From the NCBI GenBank assembly GCA_031555145.1, contig JAVBUR010000028.1, positions 1-43,424 of the forward strand: DNA of 43,424 bases, written 5' to 3'. Made by a program: the position numbers and the translations under genes. Every line of letters begins with the position of its first letter. The stretch's first letter is position 1. Shown here in pieces: positions 8,766-16,406 of this stretch. This DNA is from JAJDIA01 sp031555145 (GTDB lineage: Bacteria > Bacteroidota > Bacteroidia > Bacteroidales > Tannerellaceae). Under the pieces are notes generated by a model. It was not told where the DNA came from. It saw only the letters and a list, made by a program, of their open reading frames with translations, and did not search any database.

Positions 8766-9956
8766 ATGATGAAAAAAATGAAAGTGTCCTCGTTGTTGAT
8801 ATTGTTTGCGCTGCTGATCGTATCGCCTGTTATGCAGGCACAAAATAAGGTGAAGGAAGAATTTGCTCCTATCAATACAGCCGTTCCTTCCTTATCCATT
8901 GCTCCCGACGCACGTGGGGGTGGTATGGGTGATAACGGTGCAGCGACTACGCCTGATGTGAGCTCACAATACTGGAACCCGGCCAAATATGCGTTCCAAT
9001 ACAGCAAGGCCGGTGTGTCGCTGTCGTATACCCCGTGGTTACGGAAATTGGTCAATGACGTAGGTTTAGCTTATCTCTCCGGATACTATAAACTGGGTGA
9101 TAGTGACCTACAGGCCATTGGGGGATCTATCCGCTATTTCACACTGGGGGAAGTCATCAATACACGTGAAGGCCGTGCCAACGGACTTCGGATGAACCCG
9201 TACGAAATGGCCATTGATATGAGTTACAGCCGCAAACTGTCCGACCTGTTCTCCATGGGGGTTGCCCTCCGTTACATCCGTTCGGACATGGGCGTGACAG
9301 ACGATGACCAGATGGGGCCTGATAATGCCTTTGCTGCCGACATCTCCGGATATATGGAGAAATACGTGATCATGGGTAACAGCGAATGCCTGTGGACCTG
9401 GGGGTTCAATATCTCCAACATCGGTAATAAAGTATCGTACGACGGCGGAGAAACCAACCAGTTCCTGCCCGCCAACCTGAAACTGGGTACCGGTCTATTG
9501 TTTCCGCTGGACGACTACAACCGTCTCGGCATCTATGTCGACCTGAACAAATACCTCGTTCCCAGCTATCCGCAGCGCTATGGTTCGACCCCTGAAGATG
9601 AAGAAGATTATGAGAAACGGAAAGAAGAATACAATAATATGTCGTCTATCACCGGTATCTTCAAATCGTTCACTGACTCGCCTACGGGCTTTAGTGGTGA
9701 ATTGAAAGAGATCCGTTATTCGGTAGGGGCTGAATACAGCTACAACGACCAATTCTTCGTTCGCGGCGGGTATTTCTATGAGAGTCCCAATATGGGTAAC
9801 CGCCAGTATTTTTCGATGGGTGCCGGTTTTCGCATGAGCGTATTCCAACTGGATGCCGCCTACCTGGTCAGTACTGTACCAAGTAACCCGCTCGACCAGA
9901 CGCTCCGCTTTTCCCTCTCCTTCGATATGGATGGATTAAAATCCTTATTCCGCTAA
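8766..9956 (+). CDS. porV: Type IX secretion outer-membrane protein PorV (LptO)
   Basis: The 396-aa outer-membrane beta-barrel of the FadL-like PorV family takes T9SS cargo from the translocon and hands it to PorU. The signal peptide (MMKKMKVSSLLILFALLIVSPVMQAQ) is followed by the family segment SIAPDARGGGMGDNGAATTPD...YWNPAKYAF. The rest alternates in barrel-like strands and ends in FSLSFDM...LFR. A charged run (EDEEDYEKRKEEYNN) marks an extracellular or periplasmic loop. It is 68 bp after porU and 12 bp before ispF. Confidence 0.94.
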   Translation: MMKKMKVSSLLILFALLIVSPVMQAQNKVKEEFAPINTAVPSLSIAPDARGGGMGDNGAATTPDVSSQYWNPAKYAFQYSKAGVSLSYTPWLRKLVNDVGLAYLSGYYKLGDSDLQAIGGSIRYFTLGEVINTREGRANGLRMNPYEMAIDMSYSRKLSDLFSMGVALRYIRSDMGVTDDDQMGPDNAFAADISGYMEKYVIMGNSECLWTWGFNISNIGNKVSYDGGETNQFLPANLKLGTGLLFPLDDYNRLGIYVDLNKYLVPSYPQRYGSTPEDEEDYEKRKEEYNNMSSITGIFKSFTDSPTGFSGELKEIRYSVGAEYSYNDQFFVRGGYFYESPNMGNRQYFSMGAGFRMSVFQLDAAYLVSTVPSNPLDQTLRFSLSFDMDGLKSLFR

Positions 9957-9968
9957 TCCCCGGCCGAG

Positions 9969-10445
9969 ATGAAGATACGTGTAGGCTTTGGATACGACGT
10001 ACATGCACTGGTTCCCGACCGTGCCCTGTGGTTGGGAGGTATACAGATAGACCATACCCTGGGCCTGTTAGGGCATAGTGACGCCGATGTGCTGATCCAC
10101 GCCATTTGTGATGCGTTATTGGGCGCCGCCAATATGCGGGATATCGGGTATCAGTTTCCCGACACATCGGGTCAATACAAAGATATCGACAGCAAAATAC
10201 TGTTGCGTGATACCATGAAGCTGATCCGTGAAGCAGGATATGAACTGTGTAATATTGATGCTACCCTGGCCGCCGAACGTCCGAAGATCAATCCGCATAT
10301 TCCCCGGATGAAGCAAACCCTGGCCGAAGTCATGGGGGTTCCCGAAGAGGATATCTCCCTTAAAGCCACTACAAGCGAAAAGTTGGGCTTTGTAGGCCGT
10401 CAGGAAGGAATGGCAGCCTATGCCACCGTACTTATCTGTAAATAA
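9969..10445 (+). CDS. ispF: 2-C-methyl-D-erythritol 2,4-cyclodiphosphate synthase
   Basis: The 158-aa trimeric enzyme forms the cyclic diphosphate MEcPP in the MEP isoprenoid pathway. MKIRVGFGYDVH holds the metal ligands Asp10 and His12; GHSDADVLIHAICDALLGAA carries the third metal-binding His and the conserved DALLGA; DIG..FPDT and TTSEKLGFVGRQEGM are the CDP-binding elements. Length is normal. It is translated 12 bp after porV, and the same coupling is known in Porphyromonas. Cytoplasmic. Confidence 0.96.
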   Translation: MKIRVGFGYDVHALVPDRALWLGGIQIDHTLGLLGHSDADVLIHAICDALLGAANMRDIGYQFPDTSGQYKDIDSKILLRDTMKLIREAGYELCNIDATLAAERPKINPHIPRMKQTLAEVMGVPEEDISLKATTSEKLGFVGRQEGMAAYATVLICK

Positions 10446-10481
10446 ACGGCCTGAGCGGTGATAACGGAGAGGTAAAAGCCT

Positions 10482-10489
10482 TACTTTTG
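10482..10489 (+). promoter_or_regulatory. -7 element that decides the nudC start
   Basis: TACTTTTG matches TAnnTTTG. It overlaps the TTG codon at 10487 that would otherwise open the nudC frame, so translation must start downstream at ATG 10514. Confidence 0.55.
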
Positions 10490-10513
10490 TGCGTTATCTC
10501 AACCGACCATTAT

Positions 10514-11308
10514 ATGTTATCGCAACCGGAAACAGCTATATACTGGTTTCTTTTTTATGACAACCAGTTGCTATTACAAAAAGGAAACGAGTCGTTCACC
10601 CTGCCGGCAGGTATATGTCCGCCCTACCCCATCGTTGATGTACTGGAAGTTCCTTTTCCTGACGCTACTCCCTGCCGGACGGCATTACTGACAGCATCAA
10701 TAGAGGAAACAGATCGTTATGTGCTAATGGATTTGCGGGCAAGCTGGGGTGTACTGCCTCCTGCACTTTATCAGAAAGCAGGCAAGGCGTCCCAACTGCT
10801 CTATTGGGACAAGCACAGTCGTTTCTGTCCCGTTTGCGGGACGAAACCCGAGCACCTGCTGCCCGCCATGAAGAAATGTCCTTCCTGCGATTATGAACTT
10901 TATCCGGTAATCTCTACAGCTATTCTGGCACTGGTGCGGAAAGGCGATTCCATCCTTCTGGTACATGCCCTGAACTTCCGTGGTCCTTTCCACAGCCTAG
11001 TGGCCGGATTCCTCGAGCCTGGTGAGACGCTGGAAGAATGTGTCGCCCGCGAAGTAAAAGAAGAAACAGGCTTGTCGATCAAGAACATCACCTTCTTCGG
11101 AAACCAACCCTGGCCCTATCCGAGCGGGCTGATGGTAGGCTACATTGCCGATTATGCGGAAGGTGAAATCCGCCTGCAGGAAGAGGAACTCAGTTCGGGT
11201 GCATTTTATACCCGAGAGAATCTACCGGAGTTGCCACGGAAAGCGAGTCTGGCACGGACGATGATTGACTGGTGGCTGGCTGGCGAACCTTCGTCGAATC
11301 ACGCTTGA
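10514..11308 (+). CDS. nudC: NAD(+)/NADH diphosphatase NudC
   Basis: The 264-aa Nudix hydrolase cleaves NADH/NAD and can remove NAD caps from RNA. A four-Cys zinc ribbon (CPVCGTKPEHL...CPSC) at about residues 105-130 is followed by the Nudix box GFLEPGETLEECVAREVKEE with RE..EE catalytic acids, then the NudC hallmark NQPWPYPSG (family SQPWPFPxS). Start ATG 10514 is chosen because the upstream TTG lies in the promoter. Its last 119 bp overlap the 3' end of the oppositely transcribed DUF4858-like gene. Confidence 0.93.
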   Translation: MLSQPETAIYWFLFYDNQLLLQKGNESFTLPAGICPPYPIVDVLEVPFPDATPCRTALLTASIEETDRYVLMDLRASWGVLPPALYQKAGKASQLLYWDKHSRFCPVCGTKPEHLLPAMKKCPSCDYELYPVISTAILALVRKGDSILLVHALNFRGPFHSLVAGFLEPGETLEECVAREVKEETGLSIKNITFFGNQPWPYPSGLMVGYIADYAEGEIRLQEEELSSGAFYTRENLPELPRKASLARTMIDWWLAGEPSSNHA

Positions 11309-11996
11309 CCGTATCCCGCTTAGCGATATCTCGTTTAGACGTATCTCCTTTTGTTGATACAGGATTGGTGACCAGCGGCAAAGGCAACTCGCGTTGCTGT
11401 TCCCGGAACTTCTTCATCCGTTTGACCATCTCTTCCGAGGGTGCTTCCTTATACTCCTTCAGGCTGACTTCGGCCCGCAACTTATTCTTATAATGTTGGC
11501 GGTATTCCGAGCTGAACATATAATTAAGCGTGTGAGCAAAGTCTGCAGTACCCTGTCCGCTTGTTTGCATCCGCCCCATATGATCCATAGGGACAGTATT
11601 CAGCCAATCGGTATAATAGACTTTGAAGAAGCCCGGGCTTATCTGGTTCCGACGATCCGCTGGTGACTCCTTCAACTGATGTCGCCAGAATACACCGGGA
11701 GGCAAGTCTTTCATAGCTACCTTTCGGACGGTATCTTCCTCTTCCTGTATGTAATTGGAAAAATCTTTCAGAATGGGCAATTTCGAGGGATTGATCAGCA
11801 TAGGGGTAGAGGGCGTTTCCGGATGAAGGAATGTGCCTCCCTGGATCGCTCGCATCGTTTCCGGATTCAACCGAATGCTATCCTTTCCGGACAACATATT
11901 CTGCAACCACAATGAATCTTTCGCTGTCCATTGCGCCTGTACAAATACCGAGCAACTCAGGTAAACGACGATCCAAATTAATAATCTCTTGTTCAT
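11190..11996 (-). CDS. DUF4858-like secreted protein 1
   Basis: The 268-aa protein has a signal peptide (LLIWIVVYLSCSVFVQAQ) and then a block shared with its neighbour at 12006-12620: AQWTAKDSLWLQ..LSGKDSIRLNPETMRAI. I believe this is the Bacteroidales DUF4858 family, recalled from memory. The C-terminal 60 residues are low complexity, with a decaying 5-residue repeat (KGDTSKRDIAKRDTVKRDSTK is split over four units). Function is unknown; likely periplasmic. It starts 9 bp after the paralogue's stop, so the pair is an operon. Its 3' end overlaps nudC by 119 bp in antisense; the low-complexity tail occupies the overlap. Confidence 0.75.
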   Translation of the reverse strand: MNKRLLIWIVVYLSCSVFVQAQWTAKDSLWLQNMLSGKDSIRLNPETMRAIQGGTFLHPETPSTPMLINPSKLPILKDFSNYIQEEEDTVRKVAMKDLPPGVFWRHQLKESPADRRNQISPGFFKVYYTDWLNTVPMDHMGRMQTSGQGTADFAHTLNYMFSSEYRQHYKNKLRAEVSLKEYKEAPSEEMVKRMKKFREQQRELPLPLVTNPVSTKGDTSKRDIAKRDTVKRDSTKVRQPATSQSSSVPDSLSVATPVDSLGYKMHPN

Positions 11997-12005
11997 TAAC
12001 GGTTT

Positions 12006-12620
12006 TTAGGGGCTTTCAGTATAGTATTGCAGGTTCTCAGCCCGCTTCCGGTTCTTCTTTTTTTCACGCTCACTGGGCCAGAAGAGATAACGGAGCCAGT
12101 CTTCGAACGAAAAATCCACCCGAACGGAGGCTCCGACCGATCCTCGGCGTTGTCCGTCTTTTACGTCGGACGAGAATAAGTTTTGCCCACCGCCTTTCAC
12201 CGAAACAGGCGATTTGCCGATCCGCTTCCAATCTTTCGGGGCAAACGATTCTTTGGTGGTATACGCCTCCCTGTTTATATCAGGGACGGAATCAGATTCG
12301 GATAATTGCTGATGGCTATACACCGCCGCCGGCACAGTAGCGGGATCGACTTCCCTCCGGAAGGAATCCGGTATGCCAACCCCGGTAAAGTCCTTTATGA
12401 TAGGTAAAGCGGCAGGAGCCTGCAATAATTCCGGTCGGGCGTCATCGGGACGGATCAATGATCCCTCCCGAATAGCCCGCATGGTTTCCGGATTTAACCG
12501 GATCGTGTCACTCCCTGCCAGTACCCCTTTCAACCACAACGAATCTCTCTCTGTCCATTGGGCATAGCCGAAGTGCGCGTTTACACAGATCATCATCAAA
12601 ATCAACCACTCTTTATTCAT
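12006..12620 (-). CDS. DUF4858-like secreted protein 2
   Basis: This 204-aa paralogue of the next gene shares the block AQWTERDSLWLKGVLAG.DTIRLNPETMRAI. I start at ATG 12620 (MNKEWLILMMICVNAHFGYAQ), which gives a proper signal peptide aligned with that of the paralogue; the frame is open to 12770 but that extension has no homologous feature. The C-terminus is basic (EREKKKNRKRAENL). The protein is probably periplasmic, function unknown. It is the first gene of the two-gene operon. Confidence 0.72.
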   Translation of the reverse strand: MNKEWLILMMICVNAHFGYAQWTERDSLWLKGVLAGSDTIRLNPETMRAIREGSLIRPDDARPELLQAPAALPIIKDFTGVGIPDSFRREVDPATVPAAVYSHQQLSESDSVPDINREAYTTKESFAPKDWKRIGKSPVSVKGGGQNLFSSDVKDGQRRGSVGASVRVDFSFEDWLRYLFWPSEREKKKNRKRAENLQYYTESP

Positions 12621-12775
12621 CGGTAATGATATCGAGATCAAAAATAGACAGGAATTGACACCAATTATCCCTAAATTATTTAATATGTGTGAGTTATATA
12701 TAATCTTAAAGGTTTTTGAGAAGATTTTGGGTAATGGAACTGTAGGAGTGTTATGTAGTGCTACCAACAATAATA

Positions 12776-12808
12776 AAAGAGTTGTTTCCGCGACAGAAAC
12801 AACTCTTT
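12776..12808 (-). terminator. Terminator of the manC gene
   Basis: AAAGAGTTGTTTC (12776-12788) pairs perfectly with GAAACAACTCTTT (12796-12808) around a 7-nt loop. On the minus strand it lies 45 bp past the manC stop and is followed by a T-rich run. Confidence 0.85.
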
Positions 12809-12852
12809 GAATGTATCCTTTTTTTGAAAGTATTCTTTTACAAGGAATCCTC

Positions 12853-13935
12853 TTATTTGAAATCTTTACCGAATTTCAACTGTGCATCGGCCACAAATTG
12901 TTTAATACGTTGCTCATCGTCCTTTTTGCAGATTAATAATGCATTACCAGACTCGGCGATAATAAAGTCTTCCAATCCTTCGACCACCACCAGGCGGTCG
13001 GGATTATCAATAGCAACCACATTGCGGCAGCTTTCATACATCAGCGCCTTACCGTTACGGAGGATGGCATTGTCGTTCTCATCCTTATTGGCCAGATCAT
13101 ATAAAGAGCCCCAAGTGCCCAGGTCAGCCCATCCAAAATCAACACACAACATATATACGTTGTTGGCCCGCTCCATCACCCCATAGTCAATGGAGATATT
13201 GGGACAATACGGGAAATTTTCCTGAATAAACGCCCGTTCGTTCGGCGTATTGAAGGCATTGGTTCCCATATCAAAGCGAGTAGTGACATCAGGCAATGAT
13301 TTCCGGAAGGCTTGCAGAATCGTTTTCACATTCCATACAAAAAGACCGGAGTTCCAGAAGAATTCGCCGCTCTTTTGAAAGACCTTTGCCAACTCCAAAT
13401 TGGGCTTTTCGGTGAATGTCTTCACTTTGGTAAAACCATCCAACATCACATCGCTGCTTTGGATATATCCGTATCCGGTCTCCGGGCGGCTGGGCTTGAT
13501 ACCCAAGGTGGCCAGCGCTTCATTTTCACTGACAAAATCCAGCGCACGTTGAACATCAGCCAGGAACACCTCTTCCTTCAGGATCAGGTGGTCGGACGGC
13601 GCCACCACAATATTCGCATCCGGATTACAGGCTTGGATATGATAAGCGGCATAAGCGATACAGGGAGCGGTATTCCGGCGGCAAGGTTCAAGCAATATCT
13701 GATGATCTGCCAATTCAGGAAGTTGTTCCTTCATCAGGTCGAAATAAGCCTCATTGGTGACAATATAGATATTCTCCACCGGAATGATCTTTGAAAAACG
13801 ATCAAAAGTCATTTGCAGCAGAGAACGTCCATTCCCGAAAAAGTCAAGGAATTGTTTGGGATACGATTCCCGGCTGAACGGCCAGAAACGACTTCCGATC
13901 CCTCCACCCATGATCACACAATAGTTATTCTTCAT
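12853..13935 (-). CDS. manC: Mannose-1-phosphate guanylyltransferase
   Basis: The 360-aa nucleotidyltransferase makes GDP-mannose from mannose-1-phosphate and GTP for glycan and capsule synthesis. The N-terminus has the signature VIMGGGIGSRFWPFSRESYPKQFLD; PSDHLI, ETGYGYI, FTEKPN and FFWNSGLFVW follow in family order. It ends shortly after the left-handed helix region (VVAIDNPDRLVVVEGLEDFII), so it is the single-domain form without the phosphomannose isomerase domain. It has its own promoter (13966-13973) and terminator. Cytoplasmic. Confidence 0.93.
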   Translation of the reverse strand: MKNNYCVIMGGGIGSRFWPFSRESYPKQFLDFFGNGRSLLQMTFDRFSKIIPVENIYIVTNEAYFDLMKEQLPELADHQILLEPCRRNTAPCIAYAAYHIQACNPDANIVVAPSDHLILKEEVFLADVQRALDFVSENEALATLGIKPSRPETGYGYIQSSDVMLDGFTKVKTFTEKPNLELAKVFQKSGEFFWNSGLFVWNVKTILQAFRKSLPDVTTRFDMGTNAFNTPNERAFIQENFPYCPNISIDYGVMERANNVYMLCVDFGWADLGTWGSLYDLANKDENDNAILRNGKALMYESCRNVVAIDNPDRLVVVEGLEDFIIAESGNALLICKKDDEQRIKQFVADAQLKFGKDFK

Positions 13936-13965
13936 AAAATCTATCGATTAAAAGTTGTCTATTTA

Positions 13966-13973
13966 CAAATATA
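13966..13973 (-). promoter_or_regulatory. manC -7 element
   Basis: On the minus strand this reads TATATTTG, matching TAnnTTTG, 30 bp before the manC ATG. Confidence 0.55.
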
Positions 13974-13987
13974 ACGGATGTTTCCGA

Positions 13988-14026
13988 CTTTTATTCCCTT
14001 TTTATGCCCTTTTATCCTCTTTTATC
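13988..14026 (-). promoter_or_regulatory. Helically phased T-tracts upstream of the manC promoter
   Basis: CTTTTAT-like units start at about 13988, 13998, 14009 and 14019, a spacing of 10-11 bp, within a polypyrimidine run (13978-14055). On the manC strand these are phased A-tracts just upstream of the core promoter, a pattern expected to bend DNA. Confidence 0.4.
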
Positions 14027-14109
14027 CACTCCTTCTTCTCTTTTTATCTCTACCTTCATACTTGACTGAAAAAAACACACCGAACCCTTGTCAGTCTCAA
14101 AAATATCTC

Positions 14110-14117
14110 TACCTTTG
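14110..14117 (+). promoter_or_regulatory. -7 element for tRNA-Leu
   Basis: TACCTTTG matches TAnnTTTG and lies 17 bp before the mature tRNA 5' end. Confidence 0.55.
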
Positions 14118-14134
14118 CAACGCATTTGACAAAT

Positions 14135-14221
14135 GCCCAGATGGCGGAATTGGTAGACGCGCTGGTCTCAAACACCAGTGGATTCACTTCCATGCCGGTT
14201 CGATCCCGGCTCTGGGTACCA
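14135..14221 (+). tRNA. tRNA-Leu (CAA)
   Basis: The 87-nt cloverleaf starts GCCCAGA and ends TCTGGGT-A-CCA. The anticodon stem CTGGT/ACCAG encloses CTCAAAC with anticodon CAA, which reads the Leu codon UUG. A long variable arm is present, as expected for tRNA-Leu, and the T arm is CCGG-TTCGATC-CCGG. The first pair of the acceptor stem is G-U. The 3' end has been rebuilt by the integrated element, which also supplies the encoded CCA; the copy of the end at 26909-26923 lacks CCA. Confidence 0.95.
14205..14219 (+). other. Left attachment site (attL) in the tRNA-Leu 3' end
   Basis: CCCGGCTCTGGGTAC at the tRNA 3' end is repeated exactly and in the same orientation at 26909-26923, beside the integrase end of the element. 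A repeat of a tRNA 3' end next to a tyrosine integrase gene is the classic sign of site-specific integration. Confidence 0.85.
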
Positions 14222-14229
14222 AGAGAATG

Positions 14230-14270
14230 AAACCCTAGCTGACAATCAATCAGTTAGGGTTTTTCTTTTT
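14230..14270 (+). terminator. Terminator after tRNA-Leu, supplied by the element
   Basis: AAACCCTAGCTGA (14230-14242) pairs with TCAGTTAGGGTTT (14250-14262) with one G-U pair, followed by TTTTCTTTTT. It lies inside the att repeats; the presumed native terminator now sits at 26927-26960. Confidence 0.8.
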
Positions 14271-14275
14271 AGGAT

Positions 14276-14296
14276 TTGTTCCCAAATTGTTCCCAA
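14276..14296 (+). repeat. TTGTTCCCAA doublet near attL (putative integrase arm site)
   Basis: TTGTTCCCAA occurs twice with 11-bp spacing. The same 21-bp doublet is found at 26750-26770 near the other end in the same orientation. Confidence 0.6.
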
Positions 14297-14370
14297 GCAA
14301 GTTTCGACCACATATCAAAAAAGCTTTAACCCAACTTGGTTAAAGCTTTTTTGTTTTGATAGACTTATTT

Positions 14371-15291
14371 TTAGCAGACATTTTTTGCTAAAAAAACACG
14401 AATCTTTCTTTCCCAATTTTTGTTATGCATAAAACGCCTCTTTGCTAATCGATTCGTTAATACGTCTTGCTTGTTTTTAGCTATAAGTGATTCGAACTTA
14501 TCCAAATCGAATACATAAGTAGCATTCTTATTGTACATAGATTCTAATAAGACAAGATTACTTTTCTCAAAGCCAAACACAATATAACCCCAAAAACCTT
14601 GAGAACCTTTTCCTACAATTTGAGGATTATACTCATTTAAAACTTGTAATCGTTTTTGATATGCCTTCACCTCTTCTTCTTTATGAACGAAGCGTCTGGC
14701 TCCTTCAGTCAAATATTCTATATCATCATTGTCCATAGAGCCTTTAGGTAAAACCTCAAAGTCATACTTATCCGTGAAGGCAAGAGCTGGCTCTAGATTA
14801 GATGTATATATCTCAAATTCTCCGAAGATCTCAAGAAACAAATTAATCACATGGGTGTTTTTGTCGTTTGATTCGTTGGTTTGTTCAAATTTCATCAAAG
14901 GAGATACCAGCATTTGCACTCCATGTGTGTTGGTTACATACGAAAATTCTATCTCAAATTTATTTTTTAAAACCTTAACATAGATATCAAAATCACGATA
15001 ATACTCAATAAGATACCCCCATTTGTTGGTGTATGAAATAAATTTTGTGATAGTCGTTTTCTCTTCAGGCTGCTTTCTTACATATCTTCCAACCTTATTA
15101 GCACGGGATGTAGACTTTGTAGCCTTAGGCATAAAAGTACTACCAGTTTCGTATTCTGTTGATATACCATAGTCTTTCAATCTATTACTTTTTAAAGCAT
15201 CTTCAAAAAGTATACCAACATAAAATTCATCATCTTTGGCAAGCAATGCTTGCAGAAATCTCTCGGATTTCAGTACTCTTTTTTTCTTCAT
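14371..15291 (-). CDS. Unknown 306-aa protein next to a Panacea-domain protein; candidate toxin
   Basis: I do not recognise a family. The protein is soluble with no signal peptide or membrane segment. Its N-terminus is basic (MKKKRVLKSERFLQALLAK), the middle is mixed alpha/beta with many aromatics (SYTNKWGYLIEYYRDFDIYV), residues 150-215 are acidic, and the last 40 are strongly basic (LAKRRFMHNKNWERKIRVF). It lies 192 bp downstream of the HTH-Panacea gene on the same strand, at the left end of the mobile element where cargo is expected. Panacea-domain antitoxins pair with many unrelated toxins, so a toxin or defence effector role is a guess from context only. Confidence 0.7.
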   Translation of the reverse strand: MKKKRVLKSERFLQALLAKDDEFYVGILFEDALKSNRLKDYGISTEYETGSTFMPKATKSTSRANKVGRYVRKQPEEKTTITKFISYTNKWGYLIEYYRDFDIYVKVLKNKFEIEFSYVTNTHGVQMLVSPLMKFEQTNESNDKNTHVINLFLEIFGEFEIYTSNLEPALAFTDKYDFEVLPKGSMDNDDIEYLTEGARRFVHKEEEVKAYQKRLQVLNEYNPQIVGKGSQGFWGYIVFGFEKSNLVLLESMYNKNATYVFDLDKFESLIAKNKQDVLTNRLAKRRFMHNKNWERKIRVFLAKNVC

Positions 15292-15389
15292 TTGTCTATG
15301 AATTGTTTGTAATTAACTATAAAACAACAACATATGAAGTCTTTAGTGAGATTTAACTATTTACTCATCCTATAAATCCGAGATATGTT

Positions 15390-15397
15390 TATCTTTG
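15390..15397 (+). promoter_or_regulatory. -7 element for a putative small RNA
   Basis: TATCTTTG on the plus strand matches TAnnTTTG and points away from both neighbouring genes' coding strand. No TTTG -33 box is evident. Confidence 0.4.
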
Positions 15398-15403
15398 TGG
15401 TGC

Positions 15404-15476
15404 GAATACATAAGAAGAAACATAAATCTTCTGTAAGAAAGAGTCTATAGTGTAGTTTACACTTTAGACTTTTTTA
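15404..15476 (+). ncRNA. Putative two-hairpin small RNA between the 306-aa and Panacea genes
   Basis: Downstream of the -7 element, AGAAGA pairs with TCTTCT around 8 nt, then AGTCTATAGTGTA pairs with TACACTTTAGACT (one mismatch) and is followed directly by six T. That is a complete promoter-to-terminator unit of about 70 nt with no ORF, transcribed opposite to the flanking genes and antisense to any read-through transcript between them. Confidence 0.4.
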
Positions 15477-15483
15477 TGCGTTG

Positions 15484-16221
15484 CTAGTTTTTGTTGTATC
15501 TATATTTCTCATTTCTTTTAAATACTAAATTGTAATCGATCTCCTCAAAATCCTTAGTCAACAACCATGGAGTGTCACCATGTGAGTAGTCGCTTATTTC
15601 TATTGCATTCAGATTTCCTAACTTATTAACAACGTCGTTAATTACATTTATTTCGTTTTCTGCCAAAAGAGTCATGTCGGGAGCTTCTTTAGCTATATAT
15701 TTAATTTGTTCATAACCATGATACTCCTCTTTTCGTATTTCAATATCTCCAAAAGTGTCTAGTAATTCTAAAACATCTGCCACATTTGGAACAGGCCCTC
15801 TTGGCAACCTAGAATAAGTGGAACCTGTTAAGAAGCTTCTGTATTTTTCATAATAATTGAAATCTGAAAAATACAGAAGCTTATATAAGACAACCTTGCC
15901 TATATTCTGTTTATCCTTACATTTCTGCAGAATATAGAGAAGAACTGCTCGAAACTTTGCAAAATCAAAAATTGGTTTTGCTTTTTCTTGTCCCTGTTGT
16001 ATATCAAAAACACTATCTAAAGCTTCAGCTAAGCTAAAATTGAGAATGGCAGAAAGCTCAATAAGCTCTTCGATGCTAACATTCTTTCTATTGCCATTTT
16101 CAATTTGAGAATATGCAACCCTAGATAAGGATCTCATTTTAGACGCAACCTCATCTTGTGTCAAATTTGCCTCTTTTCTTTTTAAAGAAAGGAAAGAACC
16201 TAAACTCAGTACTTTGTTCAT
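15484..16221 (-). CDS. HTH plus Panacea (DUF4065, PanA-like) antitoxin-type protein
   Basis: The 245-aa protein has an N-terminal XRE-type helix-turn-helix at about residues 8-65 (LSLKRKEANLTQDEVASKM..LSRVAYSQIENG) and a C-terminal Panacea/SocA-like domain at about 85-215 (KFRAVLLYILQK, KVVLYKLLYFSDFNYYEKY, YSRLPRGPVP, LSDYSHGDTPW-like end). PanA-domain proteins are known as antitoxins that neutralise diverse toxins. A near-ideal promoter and a strong ribosome site (GGAGGAG) precede it. The HTH suggests it represses its own promoter. The unknown 306-aa gene follows downstream on the same strand. A pure transcription factor role is the alternative. Confidence 0.82.
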   Translation of the reverse strand: MNKVLSLGSFLSLKRKEANLTQDEVASKMRSLSRVAYSQIENGNRKNVSIEELIELSAILNFSLAEALDSVFDIQQGQEKAKPIFDFAKFRAVLLYILQKCKDKQNIGKVVLYKLLYFSDFNYYEKYRSFLTGSTYSRLPRGPVPNVADVLELLDTFGDIEIRKEEYHGYEQIKYIAKEAPDMTLLAENEINVINDVVNKLGNLNAIEISDYSHGDTPWLLTKDFEEIDYNLVFKRNEKYRYNKN

Positions 16222-16251
16222 AATTTACTCCTCCATTCTTTATTTATTCGA

Positions 16252-16282
16252 CAAAGATACACCTCTTTTTGGAAAAAGCAAA
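16252..16282 (-). promoter_or_regulatory. Full Bacteroidetes promoter of the Panacea gene
   Basis: On the minus strand TTTG (16282-16279), a 19-bp spacer and TATCTTTG (16259-16252) match the TTTG-N19-21-TAnnTTTG consensus exactly. It lies 30 bp before the ATG, with GGAGGAG between. Confidence 0.75.
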
Positions 16283-16406
16283 ATATTTGCATGAAAAAAT
16301 TACATTTCTGTTAGAATTTCATGCATTCTTGATCTGAAATCACACAGGACTAGAATACAAATCGCTCATTTTCAATATATTTTCTTCAAGTCTTCTGCTT
16401 CTCGCT

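Noticed and set aside
10487..10513. TTG start for nudC
   Set aside because: The TTG is part of the TACTTTTG promoter element; ATG 10514 fits the family length.
15448..15476. Terminator of the Panacea gene
   Set aside because: On the minus strand the hairpin is not followed by a T-run; the six T lie on the plus-strand side, so it fits a plus-strand transcript better.
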